This document shows positions 35,337 through 44,018 of a stretch of DNA of 64,000 bases, in pieces. The notes under the pieces are model-generated. The model had not been told where the DNA came from. It was given only the letters and a program-made list of their open reading frames with translations, and did no database searches. Position 1 is the stretch's first letter; every line of letters starts with the position of its first letter. The DNA is from Desmospora activa DSM 45169 (lineage in GTDB: Bacteria > Bacillota > Bacilli > Thermoactinomycetales > DSM-45169). The DNA lies in contig NZ_PZZP01000001.1 in assembly GCF_003046315.1 (NCBI RefSeq), positions 1,054,001-1,118,000 on the forward strand, in the 5' to 3' direction. A program made the translations under genes and the position numbers.

Positions 35337-35786
35337 ATGAAAAAGGTATTGGTTCTCCATGGTCCTAATCTCAATCGCTTAGGCAGACGTGAGCCGGATG
35401 TATACGGTCGTGAAACCCTGGAAGATGTAAACGGTCGTATCCAAAAGCGGGCGATGGAGATGGGGGTGCAAGTGGATTTTTACCAATCCAACCATGAAGG
35501 GGCATTGATCGACTGTATCCATGATGCGGAAGATTTTTATGATGCCATCATCATTAATCCGGGGGCGCTGACGCATTATAGTTATGCCTTGCGCGATGCG
35601 CTCGCATCGGTGTCCGTTCCGGCAATTGAAGTACATATATCCAATATCCATCAGCGGGAGAGCTTTCGCCATACATCCGTGATTGCACCGGTTACACGGG
35701 GCCAGATTGTCGGATTGGGGACGGCCGGCTACGAATGGGCGTTGGCAGCGCTCCCGACGGTATTGGCATGGGAAAAGGAGGAGTAG
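35337..35786 (+). CDS. aroQ: Type II 3-dehydroquinate dehydratase
   Basis: The dodecameric type II enzyme that dehydrates 3-dehydroquinate to 3-dehydroshikimate in aromatic amino acid synthesis. At 149 residues it has normal length. The active-site lid GPNLNRLGRREPDVYG carries the catalytic arginine and tyrosine; NPGALTHYS and EVHISNIH (catalytic histidine) follow. ATG 35337 has GGGGGTGAG before it, and the upstream 33 codons are discarded. Its stop is one base from the Xaa-Pro peptidase start, so the two are co-transcribed as in B. subtilis yqhS-yqhT. Confidence 0.95.
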   Translation: MKKVLVLHGPNLNRLGRREPDVYGRETLEDVNGRIQKRAMEMGVQVDFYQSNHEGALIDCIHDAEDFYDAIIINPGALTHYSYALRDALASVSVPAIEVHISNIHQRESFRHTSVIAPVTRGQIVGLGTAGYEWALAALPTVLAWEKEE

Positions 35787-35787
35787 G

Positions 35788-36858
35788 ATGAGAGCTCGCC
35801 TGGAACAGCTGCAAAAATGGCTGACAGACCGACAATGGGATGCCATTTTGGTGACCCACCCTGTCAATCGTCGTTATCTGACCGGCTTTACCGGCTCATC
35901 GGGCTGGGTGTTGATCACGCGGGAGAAGCAGTTTCTCCTTTCCGATTTTCGCTATATCGTCCAGGGAAAAGAACAAGCCCCTCTCTTTACTTTTGTAAAC
36001 CATGAGGGCAAATGGTTTGAAACCGTGAACCGCCTCTGCCGTGAGGGAAATCTATCCTCATTAGCATTTGAGGAGAGCCACCTGACGTTTCAGCAGCATC
36101 GTCAATTGAAGGAGGCACTGGTAGGAGTAGAACTTCAGCCAACTTCCCATGTGGTGGAAAAACTGCGCCAGTTCAAGTCCGAGGACGAGTTGGTGCTGAT
36201 GCGGCAAGCGGCTGCCATTGCCGATTCCGCCTTTGCCGAGATTTTGAAGGTGATGCGTCCTGGTGTGGCGGAGCGGGATATTGAGCTTCGGTTGGAGTTT
36301 TTGCTGCGAGAACGAGGGGCGACTTCTTCTTCCTTTGATACGATTGTGGCTTCCGGTCCCCGTTCCGCTTTGCCCCATGGTGTCGCCAGTGAGCGGGTGA
36401 TGCAAAAGGGGGACTTGGTAACGTTGGACTTTGGCGCCTTGTATCAAGGGTACTGCTCCGACATTACCCGGACAGTGGTGCTAGGGCCACCTGCGGATTG
36501 GCAACAGGAGATCTACGACATTGTGCTGGAAGCACAACAACGGGCGGTAGCGGCCATCCGGCCCGGCATGACGGGTCAAGTAGCCGATGCGGTCGCTCGC
36601 GATTATATCACGGAAAAAGGGTACGGTGACCAGTTTGGCCACAGCACGGGCCATGGTCTGGGCATGGAAGTACATGAGGCACCAACCCTTTCCGCTCGTG
36701 GGAAAGCACCGTTGGAACCGGGAATGGTGGTTACGGTGGAACCGGGAATCTATCTGCCCGACCGCGGTGGTGTCCGGATCGAAGACGATGTTGTGGTAAC
36801 CGCTGATGGACATGAAGTGATTACCTTTAGCAAAAAAGAGCTTATTATTCTGGATTAA
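35788..36858 (+). CDS. papQ: Xaa-Pro aminopeptidase (M24 family)
   Basis: A pita-bread-fold metallopeptidase of 356 residues that cleaves N-terminal X-Pro dipeptides. The dinuclear metal ligands are visible: LDFGALYQGYCSDITRT (two Asp), HSTGHGLGMEVHE (His), VEPGIYLP (Glu) and GVRIEDDVVV (Glu). The first 130 residues form the creatinase N-terminal domain (VNRRYLTGFTGSSGW). ATG 35788 follows AAAAGGAGGAG. It is equivalent to B. subtilis YqhT. A weak AACCC/GGGTT hairpin with T tract follows at 36857-36880. Confidence 0.93.
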   Translation: MRARLEQLQKWLTDRQWDAILVTHPVNRRYLTGFTGSSGWVLITREKQFLLSDFRYIVQGKEQAPLFTFVNHEGKWFETVNRLCREGNLSSLAFEESHLTFQQHRQLKEALVGVELQPTSHVVEKLRQFKSEDELVLMRQAAAIADSAFAEILKVMRPGVAERDIELRLEFLLRERGATSSSFDTIVASGPRSALPHGVASERVMQKGDLVTLDFGALYQGYCSDITRTVVLGPPADWQQEIYDIVLEAQQRAVAAIRPGMTGQVADAVARDYITEKGYGDQFGHSTGHGLGMEVHEAPTLSARGKAPLEPGMVVTVEPGIYLPDRGGVRIEDDVVVTADGHEVITFSKKELIILD

Positions 36859-36889
36859 CCCGAGGATGGAAGGGGTTTTTGAAAGCGAA

Positions 36890-37031
36890 GTGCCTTTGCT
36901 GTGCTACTCAGCGGAAGCCGCCGAGGGTGGGAAAAGCGGGCTACCTGTTTGAACGACAGTGAGTTTTGCCCGCTCCCGCCTTCGGTGGCAGGAGCGGACA
37001 GTCCCCTTTTCTTTGCAAACAGCAAGAGCAC
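36890..37031. repeat. 142-bp nested palindromic element between papQ and efp
   Basis: Outer arms at 36890-36902 (GTGCCTTTGCTGT) and 37019-37031 (ACAGCAAGAGCAC) pair with two mismatches. An inner imperfect stem of about 22 bp pairs 36917-36943 with 36967-36989, including AGCGGGC/GCCCGCT. The loop holds GTTTGAACGACAGTGAGTT. The size and nesting fit a REP/MITE-like repeat or a structured RNA. No gene is seen in this intergenic region. Confidence 0.6.
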
Positions 37032-37117
37032 GCAGTCTCAAAGATCCTTCCCCCTTCATCTGAAATATCGCAAATAAACTAGTTTACGGATTGACGTCTA
37101 ATAAGGAGGAGACAGGG

Positions 37118-37675
37118 ATGATATCCACCAACGATTTTCGTACAGGATTGACAATTGAATTGGATGGCGACGTATGGCAGGTGATGGAATTTCAGCATGT
37201 AAAACCGGGGAAAGGAGCGGCTTTTGTTCGTTCCAAATTACGCAATCTACGCAACGGAAATATTGCTGAGCGTACCTTTCGCGCCGGTGAAAAAGTGGGC
37301 CGTGCCCATGTGGAGACACGTCAAATGCAGTACCTCTACGAAAGCGGCGGCGAGCACACGTTTATGGATAATGAAACCTATGACCAGATCAATATTCCCG
37401 GCGACAAGATGGAGCGAGAGCTGAAGTTTCTCAAGGAAAACATGAATGTTCATCTGGTGCTGTATCAAGAGGAAACCTTAGGGATTGAACTGCCCAACAC
37501 GGTGGAGTTGCAAGTGGTGGAAACTGATCCCGGCATTCGTGGAGATACGGCCACCGGTGGTTCGAAACCGGCCACGTTGGAAACCGGATTGGTTGTACAG
37601 GTGCCGCTTTTTATCAACCAGGGAGACCGTTTAGTGATCGACACCCGTAAAGAGGAGTATGTCTCTCGCGCGTAA
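37118..37675 (+). CDS. efp: Elongation factor P
   Basis: EF-P relieves ribosomes stalled at polyproline. The 185-residue product has the three-domain EF-P layout: [19 protein letters not shown], the loop [12 protein letters not shown] whose tip lysine (residue 32) is the modification site in Bacillales, and YVSRA at the end. AAGGAGGA precedes ATG 37118. It lies between the Xaa-Pro peptidase and the spoIIIA region as in B. subtilis, though a minus-strand block intervenes here. Confidence 0.96.
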   Translation: MISTNDFRTGLTIELDGDVWQVMEFQHVKPGKGAAFVRSKLRNLRNGNIAERTFRAGEKVGRAHVETRQMQYLYESGGEHTFMDNETYDQINIPGDKMERELKFLKENMNVHLVLYQEETLGIELPNTVELQVVETDPGIRGDTATGGSKPATLETGLVVQVPLFINQGDRLVIDTRKEEYVSRA

Positions 37676-37738
37676 GGTTTTTCGATAACCACAAATGAAA
37701 GAAGTTGGCACCCCTGAGCAGTCGCCAACCTGTACAAG

Positions 37739-37766
37739 GCCCGTCATGTGTAGTGACGGGCTTTTT
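37739..37766 (+). terminator. Terminator of efp
   Basis: GCCCGTCA (37739-37746) pairs with TGACGGGC (37754-37761), then TTTTT. A smaller GTTGGC/GCCAAC hairpin precedes it at 37704-37729. Confidence 0.88.
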
Positions 37767-38220
37767 ACGGTAATAGCCAATCGAACAATTTCAGCAAAAA
37801 AGCGGTGATGCCCGCTGCCATCAATGGACCGACTGGGATTCCACGCAAGAACAGGATGCCGAAAATGGATCCTAACACCAATCCGATCATCAACTGGGGG
37901 TCCACTTTTAACAAATCCAACCCTTTGCCGTTCATATAGGTGGCAATCGCCCCGCCTGCTAAAGCGAATATTCCGGTCCAGGAAGTAAAGACCGCCCATA
38001 CTTCTTTAATAGAGATCCGCCCAGTGGCGAATGGTACTAAAACGGCGATGGTTAAAAAGAGAAGACCAATCTCCAAACCGCGGCGTTCCACAGCCGGAAA
38101 TAAACGCTCCAAATGGGTCAGTTTCAGGATGAGAAGAAGGCTGGCCGCTGTGGCGATAATGGGTGAACGTCCTACTATTCCGATCACAATCAAGATTACC
38201 AAGAGCAATTCCGGTTTCAT
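37765..38220 (-). CDS. DUF441 membrane protein
   Basis: A 151-residue protein with four to five hydrophobic segments: [50 protein letters not shown], and [23 protein letters not shown]. This is the DUF441 family (YtwI-like). ATG 38220 is preferred over 38226 because AGGGG lies immediately before the latter. The function of the family is unknown. It is convergent with efp and uses no obvious partner. Confidence 0.9.
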   Translation of the reverse strand: MKPELLLVILIVIGIVGRSPIIATAASLLLILKLTHLERLFPAVERRGLEIGLLFLTIAVLVPFATGRISIKEVWAVFTSWTGIFALAGGAIATYMNGKGLDLLKVDPQLMIGLVLGSIFGILFLRGIPVGPLMAAGITAFLLKLFDWLLP

Positions 38221-38285
38221 GGTCATCCCCTGTCCAACTGACTTTATACTACATCTATGTTTGGATGAGGATGATTATTAAAGAT

Positions 38286-38990
38286 TCAGTGGATAAGCCT
38301 ATCTTGGCGCCAGCGTGGTACAATATCATAGCGATTGATCTGAACACAGTCGCGAATATCGTTTTGTCTACCACGGCTAATCAGTTGTCGTCCGGATCGG
38401 CTCAGTCCCAATAAGTCCGTCAGTCGATCCCGGCTGTTGCGGTAGGCGTGAAGAAGAGCTAGACCTTCGTCATCACAAGGGATAGCAGGGTCCTGCTCTT
38501 TTAGATGATGTAAAAGACATCCGGCGGCGATGCCGTCTTCCAGGGAAAATTCACCCCGTGTTCCAGCGCAGAAGAGAAGAATGTCGCGATGAAGATCCCT
38601 TGCCTTGATGGCACAAGCTTGTGCATTGAGAAAGCAGCCAATCAAAATATCGGATCCCTTGCTGGATTTCACCAAGGCGCGGGTGCCGTTGGTGGTGGTA
38701 AAAGCGATATCGCGTCCTTTAATCCGTTCTGTGGAAAAATCGGAGGGGGCATTGCCAAAATGGAATCCCTCTAAATTTTTACCATACCGTTCACCGCCGA
38801 TAAGCCAGCCTTCCTTTCCATATTGGCGTGCTTTGGCCACGGTTTCCGTCGGGACGATCGAGGCGGCTCCATGGGCAAAGGCGGTTACAATACTACTGGA
38901 GGCACGGAATACATCGATGATGATCACCGTTTTATGGATTAGCGACTCGCTTTTTAACACATCGACACTAAGGACCGTCTGCACTTTCAC
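38286..38990 (-). CDS. comB: 2-phosphosulfolactate phosphatase ComB
   Basis: ComB hydrolyses (R)-2-phospho-3-sulfolactate to sulfolactate. The 234-residue product shows the family motifs IIIDVFRASSSIVTAFAHGA, GGERYGKNLEGFHFGNAPSD, FTTTNGTRAL and CAGTRGEFSLEDG. Its start overlaps the comA stop by four bases, so the two are translated together. In Bacillales the comA-comB pair (yitD-yitC) is linked to the 3-sulfolactate that accumulates in spores rather than to coenzyme M. Confidence 0.94.
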   Translation of the reverse strand: MKVQTVLSVDVLKSESLIHKTVIIIDVFRASSSIVTAFAHGAASIVPTETVAKARQYGKEGWLIGGERYGKNLEGFHFGNAPSDFSTERIKGRDIAFTTTNGTRALVKSSKGSDILIGCFLNAQACAIKARDLHRDILLFCAGTRGEFSLEDGIAAGCLLHHLKEQDPAIPCDDEGLALLHAYRNSRDRLTDLLGLSRSGRQLISRGRQNDIRDCVQINRYDIVPRWRQDRLIH

Positions 38991-39811
38991 GATGGATTCC
39001 CCCCAGGCAGCGGGGAAGGGAGAAATGAAAAAAAAGTGTCCGCACGTAGGCCCCGACGAAGCGACTCAACCGAAAGCACATCGGTAGTGGCGATGTTTCC
39101 TAGATTGGTTGAGGGACCCAACAACTGCAACAATTGAACCTGTTGAGAGTGTTGCGGACATTCCCATATGATTGACGAATGATCGATCTCTTCCCATACG
39201 TTTAACAGATATTGTGAGTCCAGTTTTCCATCGGCATCAAATATCCCCACATTTTTTCCCGATTCACGTCCTTCGATGATCACATACTCGGCACCCGCCT
39301 TACGATCACGGTAAAATCCTTCAATCAGCTGTTTGATGGGTGTGATCGATCCTTTTTCCTTTTTCCCAATCTCTGTAATCACGCGAAATCCGTCATTACG
39401 GGCGGTTTGAATCGCTTGGATGCGCTGCTCTTCCGTCAAGGGAATCGTCCCGTCGGAAATCTCAATCCATTTAAAGCCGATTGAATCAAGGATCTCCAGA
39501 TAAGGTTTGATTGTGCCTTGTTGTTGATAGGCGACTTCAAAAAACGTTCCACCCGGGTAGAGGTGGATATCAGATTCCTGAGCCAGACGCAGTTTTTCCG
39601 TCAACACTGGAATCGGCGTTAAAGCGATGGTGCCAAAACCCAGTTTAATAAAATCGATATAAGCGCCTGCCAGTAGTAATAGATCCTGAAACACTCCTAA
39701 TCCCAATCCTTTATCAATCACCATCGTTAAACCACAGGATCGTGGTTTTTCCGTGCGTTGTCGCGTTGGATCTTTTAATTCTTCGCTCCAAAAAAGGGAA
39801 CTGGAATCCAT
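38987..39811 (-). CDS. comA: Phosphosulfolactate synthase ComA
   Basis: ComA adds sulfite to phosphoenolpyruvate to give 2-phospho-3-sulfolactate. The 274-residue TIM-barrel protein shows GLTMVIDKGLG, the FIKLGFGTIAL segment, HLYPGGTFFEVA, WIEISDGTIPL and EYVIIEGRESGKN. ATG 39811 has GAGGGA seven bases upstream. Together with comB and the transporter upstream it forms a compact unit comparable to B. subtilis yitCDEFG. This is a different gene from the competence regulator comA. Confidence 0.94.
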   Translation of the reverse strand: MDSSSLFWSEELKDPTRQRTEKPRSCGLTMVIDKGLGLGVFQDLLLLAGAYIDFIKLGFGTIALTPIPVLTEKLRLAQESDIHLYPGGTFFEVAYQQQGTIKPYLEILDSIGFKWIEISDGTIPLTEEQRIQAIQTARNDGFRVITEIGKKEKGSITPIKQLIEGFYRDRKAGAEYVIIEGRESGKNVGIFDADGKLDSQYLLNVWEEIDHSSIIWECPQHSQQVQLLQLLGPSTNLGNIATTDVLSVESLRRGLRADTFFSFLPSPLPGGNPS

Positions 39812-39922
39812 TCGTGATTCCCTCGCTTTCCGGTGATCGCTTTTCACCCTATCGTATGCGGGGGAATCGGGACGGGTGCCCGTTTCCTTGAAGCGGTTTA
39901 CACATGAGACCAGGGTGGAAAC

Positions 39923-41203
39923 TCAGGAAGGACGCAGATTGGTTTTATGCAGGAACAATCGGCTTTGTCCATCCTTTCCTCGCAGCCGTTCCGGTTGACG
40001 AATCGCCCACATCGCCAATAAGCCATGGATGAGTGCCAGGGCTGCACATCCTAAAAATAACCACAGCTTTGCATCGGCAAGAGTGCCGAAGATGGGTGGT
40101 CCCAATGCTACCCCTAAAAAGCGAACACTGTTGTATAGCGAGGTGACAATCCCCCGCTCCTTTGATCCAACGGCGGAAGTGATCAGCGTATTGAGGCAGG
40201 GAAGGATCAACCCGGTACCCGTTCCGATGATAACCAGTATCACAAGCAACAAATACGTGTTAGAAATAAAAGGGACAAATGCCATTCCAAGGGCGACGAT
40301 AAAAAGGCCCAGCACAATCAGCTTTTTCATTAATTGCGTTTTTTGTTTAATGGAACGGCCCGTAAGAAACGAAGTGGTACACATCGCCAATAGCGGTATG
40401 GCCAAGATAGCTCCCTTCAATACCCCTTCCACTCCATACCGTTTTTCCAGCAGATCGGATAAGAAAAACAATACACCAAACAGGATAAATAAGCTGGCGG
40501 CTCCCGCCAAGAAGGCTACTAGCAACCATCTTCCTTGCCGTTTCCACGTTTTTAATAAATGATCCCGATACTGAGACAACGGTTGGGGTTGTTGCTGTTT
40601 ATTGGATTCTTTTACTACAAACCATATTCCCAGCGCGATCGGAATACAGAGTACAGGAAAGAAAAAGAAAAGGGACCACCAGGTAATTAAGGCTAATAGT
40701 GATCCCAGGATGGGACTGATCACTTTTCCCATCCCGTTGGCGGCTTCGGTGATACCTAAGGCTTTGCTCCGTTCCGACTTTTGATAAAGGTCGCTAACTA
40801 ACGCCATGGCAATCGGGGCCGTCCCCGCTGCGCCCATCCCTTGTAGAATGCGGCCTGCCAGCATAAGCCAAAAGATGCCCCCACCCCAGATGGCGGCGAT
40901 CCCAGTTAGTAACCCTCCCGCCCCATAAATGAGAAGGGAGATGGCAATAATAATTCGCCGTCCTAAGCGATCGGATAAAATACCGGCAAAGGGTATCGCG
41001 ATTCCAGCTCCTACTGAAAACAGTGTGATCAGCAAACTGACTTGAAATTTGCTTACGTCCATTTTGGACTGAATGGTAGGTAGGACTGGGATCAACATAG
41101 AATTGCCCAATACCATAATGATGGGTACTGCGCTGATAATACTTAACACCAGAATTCCGGTTTTAGGCTTTGAGCCCTGGGTATCGACTTGCTCCACCGC
41201 CAT
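39923..41203 (-). CDS. MFS transporter (DHA1-type, YitG-like)
   Basis: A major facilitator of 426 residues with 12 predicted helices. The loop motif GILSDRLGRR is near residue 78 and GRILQGMGAAGTAPIAMAL near 120. It is annotated by pattern as a DHA1 drug:proton antiporter. Because it directly precedes comA-comB on the same strand, and B. subtilis yitG lies in the yitCD operon, sulfolactate or a related compound is a possible substrate (inference). GAGGTGG precedes ATG 41203. Confidence 0.85.
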   Translation of the reverse strand: MAVEQVDTQGSKPKTGILVLSIISAVPIIMVLGNSMLIPVLPTIQSKMDVSKFQVSLLITLFSVGAGIAIPFAGILSDRLGRRIIIAISLLIYGAGGLLTGIAAIWGGGIFWLMLAGRILQGMGAAGTAPIAMALVSDLYQKSERSKALGITEAANGMGKVISPILGSLLALITWWSLFFFFPVLCIPIALGIWFVVKESNKQQQPQPLSQYRDHLLKTWKRQGRWLLVAFLAGAASLFILFGVLFFLSDLLEKRYGVEGVLKGAILAIPLLAMCTTSFLTGRSIKQKTQLMKKLIVLGLFIVALGMAFVPFISNTYLLLVILVIIGTGTGLILPCLNTLITSAVGSKERGIVTSLYNSVRFLGVALGPPIFGTLADAKLWLFLGCAALALIHGLLAMWAIRQPERLRGKDGQSRLFLHKTNLRPS

Positions 41204-41325
41204 TATTTTGCCACCTCGATTGTGATGATTTCTTTTTAAGCTTTCCCGAAGGATTACACCGGGTATACGCCCAACTGATTGCGGTGAGACTACGACTAAT
41301 CCAACTGGGAAGGGACGGGGTTTCT

Positions 41326-41760
41326 TTGGAACATCATACCGATCGATTACGTCGTGATTTGGCCTTTATCCAAGGGTTGATGGAAGGAAATAGCGAGTGG
41401 GGAAAACGGCCGGAAAGTACTGTTTTAAAAAAGATGCTCGCAGTTCTGGACGAGCTGGCAGAAGAAAACGAACAACTTCAACTTCGTTTAAGCGAATTGG
41501 AGGAGTATGTAGAAGCGGTTGATGAGGATCTGAATGAGCTGGAATTGATTTTATATGATGAAGAGCAAAGAGGGGATGAAGAAGAAGAGGATGTGGGTTA
41601 CTGGGAAATGGAATGTCCGTATTGTCATCAGCAAGTTTTGATCGATGATGAATACCTGGGTGATGAGGAAGTCGATATCGTTTGTCCCCAATGTGAACGG
41701 GGCTTACTGGCTGACGATCAGGGGGAACAGTCGGAAGACCAAAGCGTCGTTCAACAGTAA
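41326..41760 (+). CDS. Acidic coiled-coil zinc-ribbon protein (CD1247-like)
   Basis: A 144-residue protein: an opening helix DRLRRDLAFIQGLMEG, a long acidic coiled coil (LDELAEENEQLQLRLSELEEYV), a run of acidic residues, and a zinc ribbon of two CxxC pairs (MECPYCHQQ and IVCPQCERG). This is the architecture of the CD1247-like family. TTG 41326 is preferred, because the longer frame to 41170 runs antisense through the MFS promoter region. Function unknown. Confidence 0.75.
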   Translation: MEHHTDRLRRDLAFIQGLMEGNSEWGKRPESTVLKKMLAVLDELAEENEQLQLRLSELEEYVEAVDEDLNELELILYDEEQRGDEEEEDVGYWEMECPYCHQQVLIDDEYLGDEEVDIVCPQCERGLLADDQGEQSEDQSVVQQ

Positions 41761-41788
41761 CAGCGGATCGAATGATACAAAAACTACC

Positions 41789-41824
41789 AAAAAAGGTGGA
41801 TCTCTCTCGAGATCCACCTTTTTT
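41789..41824 (+). terminator. Terminator before spoIIIA
   Basis: A 16-bp perfect stem AAAAAAGGTGGATCTC with its complement (41789-41804 and 41809-41824) and a TCTC loop. Confidence 0.92.
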
Positions 41825-41833
41825 GGGCCAAGG

Positions 41834-41864
41834 GTCATAAAGATTGTCCCTGTGCCATATCCAT
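41834..41864 (+). promoter_or_regulatory. Sigma-E-type promoter of the spoIIIA operon
   Basis: GTCATAAA (41834-41841), a 14-base spacer and CATATCCAT (41856-41864) fit the mother-cell sigma-E consensus (KMATATT-N14-CATACAHT), the sigma factor known to drive spoIIIA in B. subtilis. It is 35 bases from spoIIIAA. Confidence 0.75.
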
Positions 41865-41898
41865 TAGGTAAACCTGGCATGGACAGGAGGTGTGTATC

Positions 41899-42864
41899 AT
41901 GTCTTCCCCTGTGTGGGATGTGCTCCCCCTCTCGATTCGTGAAATGCTAGAGTTACTGCCACGCTCAGTTTATACACGGCTGGAGGAAGTTCGAATTCGG
42001 GAGGGACGTCCTTTGGAAGTGATCACACCGGAACGTTCTTGGTTTTTAGGGAGGTCTGGTTTGGAGCGTGGGGTGGAACAAGCTTATATCCCCAGCAAGG
42101 AAGATTGCACCAAGATACTTAACCTGATCAGTCATCACTCCCTCTATGCGCTGGAGGAGGAACTGCGCCGGGGCTATGTCACCATCGAAGGAGGCCATCG
42201 CATCGGTTTGGTGGGTCCGGCTGTAGTGGAGGGAGGGCGTGTACGACGCTTACGTTCCATTTCTGGGTTTAACCTGCGGATCGCCCGGGAGGTGCGTGGG
42301 GCAGCGCGCGAGGTGATGCCGTATCTTTTTCGTGACGGGCGCCTTTTTAATACCTTGATCGTCTCACCACCCCAATGCGGAAAAACGACGCTGCTGCGCG
42401 ATCTTGTTCGAATCGTGAGTGAAGGGGAAGGAAATATCCCTTCTTACAAGGTGGGAGTGGTGGACGAGCGCTCGGAGATCGCTGGTTGTGTAGAAGGAGT
42501 ACCCCAACATGATGTAGGTCCTCGCACCGATGTACTGGATGCTTGTCCCAAGGCGGAGGGGATGATGATGATGATCCGCTCGATGTCGCCGGAATTGCTG
42601 GTTGTAGACGAAATCGGGCGGCAGGAAGACGGAGATGCTGTGTTTGAAGCGATGCATGCAGGTGTCGCTCTTTTTACCACCGCTCACGGTCGTTCCTTGG
42701 AAGAGGTATCCCGCAGGCCCACTCTTTCTCGTCTTCTACGCGAAGGCGCCTTTGATCGGGTCGTTCTTCTTAGTCGAAAAAACGGGCCTGGAACATTAGA
42801 GGGAATTTTTGATCAATCGTTACATCGATTGCAGCGGTTAGGCAAAGGGGTGCCGGCGCGATGA
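41899..42864 (+). CDS. spoIIIAA: Stage III sporulation protein AA (ATPase)
   Basis: Mother-cell ATPase of the SpoIIIA-SpoIIQ channel that keeps the forespore active after engulfment. The 321-residue product resembles type II/IV secretion ATPases: Walker A SPPQCGKTTLL near residue 160, the DERSEIAG segment, and Walker B LLVVDEIGRQED near 240. ATG 41899 follows CAGGAGGTG. Its stop overlaps spoIIIAB by four bases. Confidence 0.96.
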   Translation: MSSPVWDVLPLSIREMLELLPRSVYTRLEEVRIREGRPLEVITPERSWFLGRSGLERGVEQAYIPSKEDCTKILNLISHHSLYALEEELRRGYVTIEGGHRIGLVGPAVVEGGRVRRLRSISGFNLRIAREVRGAAREVMPYLFRDGRLFNTLIVSPPQCGKTTLLRDLVRIVSEGEGNIPSYKVGVVDERSEIAGCVEGVPQHDVGPRTDVLDACPKAEGMMMMIRSMSPELLVVDEIGRQEDGDAVFEAMHAGVALFTTAHGRSLEEVSRRPTLSRLLREGAFDRVVLLSRKNGPGTLEGIFDQSLHRLQRLGKGVPAR

Positions 42865-43379
42865 TTAAGCTTCTCGGGGCCGCTTTTATCCTATTTGCCA
42901 CTTCTGCGGCCGGATTCCTCACTGCGAAGCGCTTCAAAGACCGTCCACGCCAAATTCGGCAACTTCGTGCGGCTCTTTCGCTGTTACAGACGGAGATAAC
43001 CTATGGTTCACGCCGTCTGGATCAGGTTTGTGCTCATATTGCTCAGCGAGAAGCGGCGCCGATCGGGAGCTTGTTCGGTTGGGCGGGCGAGTATATGGAG
43101 CGATTGGATGGCGCCTCCACCTTTGAATGTTGGCGCCGGGCGGTAACACAGACATGGCCGCACACCGTTTTGAAGGAAACGGAAAAACAGATTTTGCTCG
43201 ACTTTGGTAAAACCCTCGGGATTTCCGATCGAGAAGATCAATTGCAAAATTTGCGCCGCGCACAAACGGCTCTGGAAGGGGAGGAGGCACTCGCTCGGGA
43301 TGAACAGGAGCGATATGAAAAAATGTGCCGTAGTTTAGGCGTGTTGACCGGAGCCTTAATCGTCATCCTGATCTATTAG
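42861..43379 (+). CDS. spoIIIAB: Stage III sporulation protein AB
   Basis: A 172-residue mother-cell membrane protein with an N-terminal and a C-terminal hydrophobic helix and a helical cytoplasmic body, comparable to GspF-like parts. The opening GAAFILFATSAAGFL and RQIRQLRAALSLLQTEI are family-typical. It is coupled to spoIIIAA by ATGA overlap. The context of eight ordered genes makes the identification secure. Confidence 0.95.
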   Translation: MIKLLGAAFILFATSAAGFLTAKRFKDRPRQIRQLRAALSLLQTEITYGSRRLDQVCAHIAQREAAPIGSLFGWAGEYMERLDGASTFECWRRAVTQTWPHTVLKETEKQILLDFGKTLGISDREDQLQNLRRAQTALEGEEALARDEQERYEKMCRSLGVLTGALIVILIY

Positions 43380-43395
43380 GTGGGGGGAGACATCG

Positions 43396-43599
43396 ATGCC
43401 TTACAATGTGGATGCCATATTTCAGATCGCAGGGATCGGGATTATCGTCGCCATGATGCACACGGTTCTCAAGCAAATGGGAAAAGAGGACTATGCCCAT
43501 TGGGTCACGCTGATCGGATTTATCGTGGTGCTGTTCATGGTGGTGATGTTGGTTCAAGATCTGTTCCAAACCATTAAACGCGTATTTTTATTCCAGTAA
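43396..43599 (+). CDS. spoIIIAC: Stage III sporulation protein AC
   Basis: A 67-residue protein with two membrane helices (FQIAGIGIIVAMMHTVL and IGFIVVLFMVVMLVQDLF), the normal size for SpoIIIAC. ATG 43396 follows GGGGGGAG. It is third in the operon and probably forms part of the membrane channel with AD and AE. Confidence 0.96.
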   Translation: MPYNVDAIFQIAGIGIIVAMMHTVLKQMGKEDYAHWVTLIGFIVVLFMVVMLVQDLFQTIKRVFLFQ

Positions 43600-43617
43600 G
43601 GTAAGGGGGCGGTCCAC

Positions 43618-44007
43618 TTGGAAATTCTCCAGGTGGTGGGTTTGGGCCTGATCGCTACCTTTTTGATACTGGTCATCAAAGAGCAGAAACCGGTCTTTGC
43701 TTTTCTGTTGGCCACCTTCACCGGAGTTGTGATCTTTCTCGCCTTGATCGGTAAGATTGCCGATGTACTCCATATATTGACGCGTCTAGCAGAACAGGCC
43801 CGGGTTAACACCATGTTCCTGGAGACTATCCTTAAAATTATCGGCATCGCCTATATCGCCGAATTTGGCGCGCAAGTGACGCGGGATGCGGGACAGGGTT
43901 CCATCGCCTCCAAAATTGAGTTGGCGGGAAAGATTTTAATCATGGTTATGGCGATTCCCATCATCACGATGTTGATTGAAACAGTGGTTCAAATTCTTCC
44001 CTCGTAA
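43618..44007 (+). CDS. spoIIIAD: Stage III sporulation protein AD
   Basis: A 129-residue protein with four membrane helices, including VGLGLIATFLILVIKEQKP and IIGIAYIAEFGAQVTRDAG. It starts with TTG at 43618 after AAGGGGG. Length and order match SpoIIIAD. Confidence 0.96.
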   Translation: MEILQVVGLGLIATFLILVIKEQKPVFAFLLATFTGVVIFLALIGKIADVLHILTRLAEQARVNTMFLETILKIIGIAYIAEFGAQVTRDAGQGSIASKIELAGKILIMVMAIPIITMLIETVVQILPS

Positions 44008-44018
44008 GGATGGTTTTC

